DNA from: an uncultured Planctomycetaceae bacterium
GTDB lineage: Bacteria > Planctomycetota > Planctomycetia > Pirellulales > Pirellulaceae
Direction: 5' to 3'
Length of the DNA stretch: 6,382 nucleotides
Assembly: GCA_937967755.1 (NCBI GenBank)
Contig: CALBTA010000669.1
Location: forward strand, 1-6,382
Shown: one piece after another, positions 1-4,845 of the stretch
Layout: each line of letters starts with the position of its first letter
Numbering within the stretch: position 1 is the stretch's first letter
The notes under the pieces: generated by a model
What the model was told of the DNA's origin: nothing
The model's database searches: none
What the model saw: only the letters and a program-made list of their open reading frames with translations
Program-made: the position numbers and the translations under genes

Positions 1-178
1 AGGCAAACTGCACCCCTTTGCCGACAGCCGACGCGGTCAACTGCACCGCCGCCGGCGCGCTGGCCAGCGCGACGAAGTAGACCCACGTCACCAGCGACGG
101 CAGCAGCATCGCCGTCGTCAGCACGCCCCAGAAGAGCGTAGAGTTAGGTCGCCCGTTCTCAGATGGGGAAGTGGTCAT
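1..178 (-). CDS. N-terminal fragment of a membrane protein, possibly a CPBP-family intramembrane protease
   Basis: The minus strand opens with ATG at 178-176 and stays open for 59 codons to the window edge, so the gene is cut off by the window rather than broken. The N-terminus is a short polar stretch (about residues 1-13, starting MTTSPSENGRPNS). A hydrophobic segment rich in Leu, Val, Trp and Tyr follows at about residues 14-41 and looks like a first membrane helix; then comes an Ala/Gln-rich stretch ending in GKGVQFA. ATG 178 is the only usable start, because an in-frame TGA lies a few codons upstream with no other start codon between. There is no clear Shine-Dalgarno sequence. The gene lies 72 bp downstream of the cyclase-like gene on the same strand and could be co-transcribed with it. 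The 'TWVYFVAL...GKGVQF' pattern reminds me of planctomycete CPBP (CAAX-type) intramembrane proteases, but no catalytic motif lies in this fragment. The family call is a recollection; only 'membrane protein' is well supported. Confidence 0.6.
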   Translation of the reverse strand, partial: MTTSPSENGRPNSTLFWGVLTTAMLLPSLVTWVYFVALASAPAAVQLTASAVGKGVQFA

Positions 179-222
179 TCGATAGGGGCAGAGGGATTTG
201 GGATGAACTCAACTTCTTCTCT

Positions 223-247
223 CTTCACTCTTCCCCCTTCACTCTTC
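223..247. repeat. Short polypyrimidine/polypurine direct repeat (14-bp period)
   Basis: The 11-mer CTTCACTCTTC occurs at 223-233 and again at 237-247, separated by CCCC. The surrounding stretch from about 212 to 257 is almost all pyrimidine on the plus strand, and so almost all purine on the coding (minus) strand. It fills the gap between the stop of the cyclase-like gene (251) and the start of the membrane-protein gene (178). No coding or terminator signal is visible in it. It may be a simple-sequence expansion or a G/A-rich RNA spacer. Confidence 0.6.
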
Positions 248-250
248 TCT

Positions 251-2014
251 CTACTTCCGCGGCAATTTGATGACCCCATCCCAGTCAGGCGGTGGCTCGT
301 AGTTGTTTTGTGCGATGAAAATGGTCAGAAAGTCCTTCGCGCGATCGGGACCGGGGACATTTTCCAGCAGTTCCAACGCGGTGGACCAATCGCCTTGGGC
401 GACCGCATCGACGGCCGCTTCGAAGTTTTGCAGCCCTTCGTCGTCGAACTGCGGTGCGTCCTCGGGCGGTGGCAGCAGATGGCTGACTTCAATCGCTTTG
501 GAAACGCCGTAGGGGATGACTCGACCCATCCGCCGCTGTCGGCCTTCGGATGCGGGTAAGCCGTCGGCGACGCAGCGGCTGGTGGCGCCGTCAATAAGAA
601 TCTGCACGCCGAGTTGCTTGGTCATCGTTTCCAGCCGAGCCCCCAGATTCACCACCGGCCCCAGCACGCCCACTTTCGCCTGTTCGGGGGCGCCAATCTT
701 CCCGGCAATCGCCTGCCCATGGGCAATGCCGATGCCGACACGAAAGCCGGAGAGCGGGTGCGCCTCGTCCTCACGGGCCTGCTCGAGTGCCTTCTGAATC
801 GCCAGCGCCGCCCGGCAGGCCTGCAGCGGGCCGTCTTCCGGTTCGATGGGCCAGCCCCAAAAGGCCAACGCGGCATCGCCCTGGAAGTCGGCAATGACGC
901 CGTCGTGGGCGATGATCTGGCGCGTCATCAGGCCCAACGCTTCGCTGGTGCGTTGCATCAGGCCTTCGAGGTTGTCGGCCGCGTCCTCCGCTTTTTGCGA
1001 GAAACCACGGATGTCGCAGAAGAGTACCGTGATTTCCCGCAGCGTCGGCTTAAGCAATTCATCCGCCTGCGGGCCGGAGAGGGCGTGCATGACAGCCGGC
1101 GAGAAGAACTGCCGCAGCCCCGCCTGCTGTTGCTCCAGGCCTTGCAATTTGCGAATGGCTCCGGTCGTTTGGGCAATGAGTTCGGCGAAGCGGACATCGC
1201 CGGTCAGATCGCTTTCGGACTTGATCCCGCCGAGGAACTTGCCGGTGATGTAGAGGCACCAGCCGCTGCCGGCGGGCTGGGCAATGGGCGTGCAGATCGC
1301 CCAATCGAGATCGGCAGTGACGGTGAAAACAGGATCGCCTTCATCCAGCTTCGCCCAGGTGTGCTGTTTGGTTTCGCCTGACTCGAGGGCCGCTTTGATC
1401 AGCCGATTGCTGGGCCGGAATCGCATCTTGCTGTCTTCGCGGGCGTCCCAATAGAGCTTTGCGGGCGACCGGGCATCAGGGTCGCTGGCCAGATCGAACT
1501 GGGCAACCGCCGCAGCCGAGGCGTAGGGAATTCCCGCCAGCAGCAACTTCACCAGTGCCTGCCCGAACTCCTCGTCGGTGCTGGCGACCGAAATGACCTC
1601 AGGCAAATCGCACAGCACTTCGAGGCGATGGTCGGCGTGCTCGAAACTTTGCGTTCGCAGTTCGTCCCGCGTATAGGTGCGTTCGACAATTGACTCTTCC
1701 GATGGAGAAGCGAAGTCAATCTTAATGAAGCGGAAGTTCGTCTTGCCGATGCGGAATTCGTCATCCACTTCGATGGTGAACTCCCGCGACGGCCGCCCTT
1801 GGTGATAGGCCGGGTTGGTCGCTTCTTCCACACAGGCGACGCGCAACTTCTCGCCGGACAGCGTGGTGTCGGCATGCTCCCGCGAGATATAAAGATCCCA
1901 CGGCACCTGCCAGCCATTTCGCGGCGCGCGGCCCAGGCGAATCGTCTGGCCAGCGGGAATGGCGCGGCTGAACGATTGGCCCGCTTCGGTGCCATTGGCG
2001 ACAAGGTGAAACAA
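251..2014 (-). CDS. FHA-GAF-class III adenylate/guanylate cyclase-like protein
   Basis: This 587-aa protein has no signal peptide or membrane helix, so it should be cytoplasmic. An FHA phosphothreonine-binding domain spans about residues 1-97, with LGR at 27-29 and the SREH core at 44-47. A GAF-like sensory domain follows at about 130-295, then a linker (FFSPAV at 303-308) and a class III nucleotide cyclase homology domain at about 325-490. Both metal-binding Asp residues are visible: D334 in LFCDIRGF and D380 in FQGD. The Asn/Arg pair is present in VVNLGAR (N456, R460). The two purine-specifying positions are unusual: the Lys four residues before D380 is D376, the Asp/Thr seven before N456 is G449, and the usual 'GD' before the Asn is GP. 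The C-terminus ends in a helical tail and PPPDWDGVIKL, a tail common in bacterial cyclases of this class. The start is TTG at 2014-2012: an in-frame TAA lies 18 codons or fewer upstream with no other start codon, and the FHA fold begins at once. A weak AGAG lies just upstream. It is divergent from the CNB-patatin gene. Confidence 0.9.
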   Translation of the reverse strand: MFHLVANGTEAGQSFSRAIPAGQTIRLGRAPRNGWQVPWDLYISREHADTTLSGEKLRVACVEEATNPAYHQGRPSREFTIEVDDEFRIGKTNFRFIKIDFASPSEESIVERTYTRDELRTQSFEHADHRLEVLCDLPEVISVASTDEEFGQALVKLLLAGIPYASAAAVAQFDLASDPDARSPAKLYWDAREDSKMRFRPSNRLIKAALESGETKQHTWAKLDEGDPVFTVTADLDWAICTPIAQPAGSGWCLYITGKFLGGIKSESDLTGDVRFAELIAQTTGAIRKLQGLEQQQAGLRQFFSPAVMHALSGPQADELLKPTLREITVLFCDIRGFSQKAEDAADNLEGLMQRTSEALGLMTRQIIAHDGVIADFQGDAALAFWGWPIEPEDGPLQACRAALAIQKALEQAREDEAHPLSGFRVGIGIAHGQAIAGKIGAPEQAKVGVLGPVVNLGARLETMTKQLGVQILIDGATSRCVADGLPASEGRQRRMGRVIPYGVSKAIEVSHLLPPPEDAPQFDDEGLQNFEAAVDAVAQGDWSTALELLENVPGPDRAKDFLTIFIAQNNYEPPPDWDGVIKLPRK

Positions 2015-2042
2015 GACGGTTCTCTGCGGCGGTTACAAATGG

Positions 2043-2070
2043 AATAAACGGCAAGCGTTGCCAGATTCAA
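2043..2070 (-). promoter_or_regulatory. Candidate promoter for the cyclase-like gene
   Basis: Read on the minus strand, TTGAAT (2070-2065, a four-of-six match to TTGACA) is followed after 16 bp by TTTATT (2048-2043, a four-of-six match to TATAAT). Transcription would start near 2036, giving a leader of about 20 nt before the TTG start at 2014. The match is modest. The call rests on position as much as on sequence. Confidence 0.35.
2050..2062. promoter_or_regulatory. Operator-like inverted repeat GGCAA-GCG-TTGCC
   Basis: This is a perfect 5-bp inverted repeat with a 3-bp centre, lying inside the spacer of the candidate minus-strand promoter (between TTGAAT and TTTATT). A protein bound here would be expected to block that promoter. 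No regulator can be named from the sequence. Five-bp arms arise by chance fairly often, so this is only suggestive. Confidence 0.3.
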
Positions 2071-2087
2071 TTGTGCCATGGGCCGGT

Positions 2088-2098
2088 TTGGCAGCCAA
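2088..2098. promoter_or_regulatory. Operator-like inverted repeat TTGGC-A-GCCAA
   Basis: This is a perfect 11-bp palindrome around a single central base, just upstream of the candidate -35 element of the phospholipase gene (2104). Its centre is 37 bp from that of the repeat at 2050-2062. Both repeats contain a GGC/GCC-type half site. A third palindrome, GGCCGGCC (2116-2123), lies in the spacer of the plus-strand promoter. Together they could be control sites shared by the two divergent genes. Confidence 0.3.
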
Positions 2099-2103
2099 GG
2101 TCG

Positions 2104-2132
2104 TCGCCACCTGCGGGCCGGCCATCTAGAAT
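2104..2132 (+). promoter_or_regulatory. Candidate sigma70-type promoter for the CNB-patatin gene
   Basis: TCGCCA (2104-2109, four of six matches to TTGACA) is followed, after exactly 17 bp, by TAGAAT (2127-2132, five of six matches to TATAAT). Transcription would start near 2139, leaving about 20 nt before the ATG at 2159. The same octamer TAGAATGG recurs in the candidate promoter of the histidine kinase gene (4798-4805), which raises confidence slightly. Confidence 0.45.
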
Positions 2133-2158
2133 GGAAACTTCGCCTGTGCCCGTTGTGA

Positions 2159-3997
2159 ATGCGTATGACCTCCCCTGAAACGACCAACACCGATGTCTCG
2201 CTCGAGACGCTAACCGAATTCTCGGTATTCCGCCGCCTGTCGCGGGAGACACTTGAGCAATTGCAAAGCGCCCTGACGCTGACGCATGTGCGTGGTGGCG
2301 AAACGTTATTCGAACAGGGCGACAAGGGTGACTGCCTGTACGTGATTGTCTTTGGGCGGTTGCGGGTTTCGATCCGTGATGAAGCCGGTGAACGACTGAT
2401 TCGCGAGATGGGCCGCGGGGAAGTCGTCGGCGAGATGGCGATTTTGACGGGCGAACCCCGATCGGCGACCGTCCGCGCCGTACGGGATACGGAATTGCTG
2501 CGGCTTTCCAAGGCGGGTTTCGAGCAGGCGGTAGTCAAGAACCCGGGGGCGATGCTCGATATTTCGAGGCTGATTGTTCACCGGCTACAAACTCCTGATC
2601 CGTTGCCCGGGCAGGGACGGATGTCGGCGATTGCTCTTTTGCCTGCCAACGGAGATACGCCCGCTGACGATCTGGCAGAGAAACTGTGCGCGGAGCTTGT
2701 CGGTCGGGGGCACAAGATCCGGCGGTTGGACGCCGACGCCGTGGACGAGTATCTCGATCAAACTGCGGCCGAACATGATACCGGCTACATCGAACGGGAA
2801 GTTCCGCGTTGGCTGCACGAGCAGGAACTGGATCATGACTTGCTGGTCTACGTCGCCGATTCGAAACCATCCGACTGGACGCGGCTCTGTCTGAGGCAGG
2901 CGGATCTGGTGTTGGTCGTCGGGCGAGGCTGTCAGGCGTGCGATGTTTCCGATGGGTTGCAACAGATGCTCGCCCGACGGAAAGACGACGCTTCCTGCAC
3001 GACCGAACTGGTGCTGTTGTACGATCGCCAGCGCGAGAAGCCTTCGCAAACGGCAAATTGGCTGGCGACGCTCCGCTGCCGTGGCCATCATCACGTTGAT
3101 CCGAACTTCAAGGACGACATCTCGCATCTGGCCCGGATGATCACACGCGAAGCGATTGGTCTGGTGCTGGGCGGCGGCGGAGCAAGAGGGTTCGCGCACA
3201 TCGGCGTACTGCGCGCGATGGAAGAAGCGAACATGCCGATCGACTTGATCGGCGGGACCAGCATGGGATCGATCGTGGCCGCGCAATGCGCGGCTGGCTG
3301 GTCGTGGGAGCAAGTTCGCGACAACTGCCGTAGGGCGTTCATCGCCGGTGGTTCGTTGGATGACTATACGGTGCCGATCATGGCGCTGTTGCGTGGGCGG
3401 CGTTACAAGCGAATGCTGACGAAACTGTTTGGCGATTTGCGGATCGAAGACTTTCCACGGCCGTTCTATTGCTGTTCTACGAACCTCACGCGATCGATCG
3501 GCATCGTGCATACCGAAGGTCTTGCCCATCAATGGGTGGGAGCGAGCATCGCCGTGCCAGGGCTGGGACCACCGGTGTTTCACGAGCGCGAAGTGCTCGT
3601 CGATGGCGGTGTTGTGAATAACCTTCCGGCCGATGTGATGCTGGAGCGTGGCCGGGGGCCGGTGATCGCTGTGAGCGTCACGCCAGATACCGAATTGCCG
3701 CTCGACGACGACTATCCGGATATGATTTCGCCTTGGAAAGTCCTCTTCAGCCGGTTGAATCCCTTTGGCAAGACGCTGAACGTACCCGGCATTGGCAGCA
3801 TCTTGATGCAAACCGCCTGGATTTCACAGGCGACCGCCGGCGCGAAGATTAAGCGGCAGGTTGATGTGTTTATCGAACCGCCCGTCAGCCAGTTTCGTTT
3901 GCGAGACTGGCACGCCCTGGATGAACTAATCGAGATCGGCTACCGTGACGCACAGGAAAAGCTTGCGACGTGGAAAGAACAAAGTAGCCAAAGGTGA
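2159..3997 (+). CDS. Cyclic nucleotide-binding domain / patatin-like phospholipase (NTE family)
   Basis: This 612-aa protein is a serine lysophospholipase/esterase of the neuropathy target esterase (PNPLA6/7) type. Residues about 19-143 form a cyclic nucleotide-binding domain whose phosphate-binding cassette GEMAILTGEPRSATV (91-105) keeps the Glu (E92) and Arg (R101) that contact the ribose and cyclic phosphate. Residues about 155-330 match, from memory, the region between the CNB and patatin domains of human NTE, including the stretch DWTRLCLRQADLVLVVGRG (239-257). The patatin domain (about 332-510) has the oxyanion loop GGGGARG (338-344), the nucleophile elbow GTSMG (Ser368) and the catalytic Asp in DGG (D482). 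It should therefore be active. No membrane helix is evident, unlike eukaryotic NTE. The start is ATG 2159; a TGA sits directly before it in frame, and ATG 2165 is the only close alternative. No Shine-Dalgarno sequence is seen. The gene is divergent from the cyclase-like gene, with 144 bp between the starts, so it could be that protein's effector; this is inference. Confidence 0.93.
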   Translation: MRMTSPETTNTDVSLETLTEFSVFRRLSRETLEQLQSALTLTHVRGGETLFEQGDKGDCLYVIVFGRLRVSIRDEAGERLIREMGRGEVVGEMAILTGEPRSATVRAVRDTELLRLSKAGFEQAVVKNPGAMLDISRLIVHRLQTPDPLPGQGRMSAIALLPANGDTPADDLAEKLCAELVGRGHKIRRLDADAVDEYLDQTAAEHDTGYIEREVPRWLHEQELDHDLLVYVADSKPSDWTRLCLRQADLVLVVGRGCQACDVSDGLQQMLARRKDDASCTTELVLLYDRQREKPSQTANWLATLRCRGHHHVDPNFKDDISHLARMITREAIGLVLGGGGARGFAHIGVLRAMEEANMPIDLIGGTSMGSIVAAQCAAGWSWEQVRDNCRRAFIAGGSLDDYTVPIMALLRGRRYKRMLTKLFGDLRIEDFPRPFYCCSTNLTRSIGIVHTEGLAHQWVGASIAVPGLGPPVFHEREVLVDGGVVNNLPADVMLERGRGPVIAVSVTPDTELPLDDDYPDMISPWKVLFSRLNPFGKTLNVPGIGSILMQTAWISQATAGAKIKRQVDVFIEPPVSQFRLRDWHALDELIEIGYRDAQEKLATWKEQSSQR

Positions 3998-4020
3998 ACT
4001 GCAAACAAATCGCTGTTCAC
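3994..4020 (+). other. Inverted repeat at the end of the phospholipase gene (weak terminator candidate)
   Basis: GTGAAC (3994-3999, overlapping the TGA stop) is the reverse complement of GTTCAC (4015-4020), with a 15-nt loop. The stem is only 6 bp and no T-run follows, so it does not meet the usual standard for an intrinsic terminator. It is the only hairpin directly behind this gene. Confidence 0.25.
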
Positions 4021-4064
4021 GGAATTCCTCTACGCAATAAATCGATTGGTTCGATCTTATCGAT

Positions 4065-4086
4065 ATTGACGGGGCAGCACGTCAAT
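4065..4086. promoter_or_regulatory. Inverted repeat ATTGACG-N8-CGTCAAT upstream of the PilZ gene
   Basis: The 7-bp arms at 4065-4071 and 4080-4086 are perfectly complementary around an 8-nt loop, about 59 bp before the start of the PilZ gene. The left arm contains TTGACG, which also resembles a -35 element, but no good -10 element lies at the right distance. ATCGAT occurs twice just upstream (4041-4046, 4059-4064). It could be an operator, or a hairpin ending transcription from the phospholipase gene, although no T-run follows. Confidence 0.35.
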
Positions 4087-4135
4087 CGGCGACCTACACT
4101 CGTACGGGGAGATTTTGCCAATTTGTTTCACGATT

Positions 4136-4139
4136 GGGG
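4136..4139 (+). promoter_or_regulatory. Ribosome binding site deciding the PilZ gene start
   Basis: GGGG in GATTGGGGCG lies 5 nt before ATG 4145 and 8 nt before ATG 4148. This favours these ATGs over the in-frame TTG at 4115, which would add ten residues that resemble no PilZ or zinc-ribbon sequence. Confidence 0.4.
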
Positions 4140-4144
4140 CGTGG

Positions 4145-4723
4145 ATGATGAGCACACTTACACCTGAGGCCGAACGCGTTGACGCTTCTGAGGGCATGTC
4201 GTGTTGTTCAAGTTGCCAAACCGCTTTGCCGTTGCGCTCGCCGAAATCATCAGAGCTACCCGTGAGGTGGGAGTGCGCTCGCTGTGGGGCGCAATTGACC
4301 GGCGTTTTAGATGAACAGGCCACCGGCGATGTGCATTTCAACGTCTATCCGGCGCCGGTGAATTTCGCCTGTGACCAATTCGAGCATTCCCACCAGCGCA
4401 TTGAAAACTTCGCGCAGTTGATGCTGCCCCGCAATGAACCGACAGAAAAGCGGACCAGCCCCAGAGAGCAATTGTGTCTCGCCGCGGCTGCCATGCCGAT
4501 GGACGAGCAGCGTCAGGCCAAAGGTGTCGCGTTCATGGTTCTAGTCCAGAATATCTCTTCCGGCGGCATCGCATTCTGCCACGCCCAACCAATCAAGGAA
4601 CCGTACGTCGCCTTGGAACTTTGGGCAGCAGACGGGTCCCGCATGAAGGTGATGGTCAGGGTCTTGCGAACGCGGGCCGTGGGGCACTTCTATGAGATCG
4701 CCGGCGAGTTTGTGACGCAATAG
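4145..4723 (+). CDS. Zinc-ribbon and PilZ domain protein (likely c-di-GMP receptor)
   Basis: Starting at ATG 4145 the protein is 192 aa; the adjacent ATG 4148 is equally possible. The N-terminal part holds a probable zinc ribbon with CxxC pairs at C21/C24 and C44/C47. The C-terminal part (about residues 100-192) looks like a PilZ domain: RTSPR at 103-107 fits the RxxxR motif that grips c-di-GMP, and NISSGG at 136-141 fits the (D/N)xSxxG motif, with the expected spacing of about 30 residues. It ends in a strand-rich stretch (VALELWAADGSRMKVMVRVL) typical of the PilZ barrel. There is no signal peptide or membrane helix, so it is probably cytoplasmic. Both c-di-GMP motifs are intact, so binding is likely; what the zinc ribbon contacts is unknown. 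It is a separate unit from the phospholipase gene (147-bp gap) and from the kinase gene (122-bp gap), on the same strand as both. Confidence 0.8.
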   Translation: MMSTLTPEAERVDASEGMSCCSSCQTALPLRSPKSSELPVRWECARCGAQLTGVLDEQATGDVHFNVYPAPVNFACDQFEHSHQRIENFAQLMLPRNEPTEKRTSPREQLCLAAAAMPMDEQRQAKGVAFMVLVQNISSGGIAFCHAQPIKEPYVALELWAADGSRMKVMVRVLRTRAVGHFYEIAGEFVTQ

Positions 4724-4774
4724 ATCGATCGCGAATTACTGAGAATCATCATCTTTCGGATGCGAGCGACCACG

Positions 4775-4803
4775 GTGATTCATCCGGCGTGAAGTGATAG
4801 AAT
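4775..4803 (+). promoter_or_regulatory. Candidate extended -10 promoter for the kinase/regulator operon
   Basis: TAGAAT at 4798-4803 is a five-of-six match to TATAAT and is preceded by TGA (4795-4797), giving an extended -10 'TGn' element. A weak -35, GTGATT, sits 17 bp upstream at 4775-4780. Transcription would begin near 4810, about 36 nt before the ATG at 4846. The -10 element is embedded in the left part of the inverted repeat at 4787-4832, so a protein bound to that repeat could control this promoter. Confidence 0.45.
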
Positions 4804-4832
4804 GGCTGGTGGTGCCATAAATCACTTCCCGC
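4787..4832. promoter_or_regulatory. Long nested inverted repeat upstream of the histidine kinase gene
   Basis: The outer arms GAAGTGAT (4791-4798) and ATCACTTC (4821-4828) are perfectly complementary. After one mismatch the pairing continues outward as GCG (4787-4789) with CGC (4830-4832). Inside, ATGGC (4802-4806) pairs with GCCAT (4814-4818) around a 7-nt loop. In all, 16 base pairs fit in 46 bp. Transcripts reading through from the PilZ gene would form a strong hairpin ending 13 nt before the kinase ATG. No T-run follows, so a standard intrinsic terminator is unlikely. An operator or an RNA structure limiting read-through or translation are the main options. Confidence 0.6.
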
Positions 4833-4845
4833 AATTCCGTTACCC

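Noticed and set aside
614..1381. A 255-codon open frame on the plus strand opposite the cyclase-like gene
   Set aside because: It lies wholly antisense to a gene with clear FHA and cyclase motifs, its translation shows no domain pattern, and long antisense frames are common in GC-rich genes.
1549..2538. A 329-codon minus-strand frame spanning the divergent spacer
   Set aside because: It covers parts of two real genes in the wrong frame, is Ser/Arg/Pro-rich, and would run through the promoter region.
2585..3811. A 408-codon open frame on the minus strand opposite the phospholipase gene
   Set aside because: It is antisense to the conserved CNB-patatin gene; the translation is rich in His, Arg and Gln without recognisable motifs, as expected of a shadow frame.
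251..3997. CBASS or Pycsar anti-phage operon
   Set aside because: There is no CD-NTase, and the cyclase has FHA and GAF inputs unlike the simple PycC cyclases. The genes are divergent rather than in one operon, and the NTE-type lipase is typical of housekeeping lipid turnover. Only the general logic is similar.
4115..4144. TTG start at 4115 for the PilZ gene
   Set aside because: It adds ten residues with no counterpart expected in the family and lacks the well-placed GGGG that serves ATG 4145/4148.
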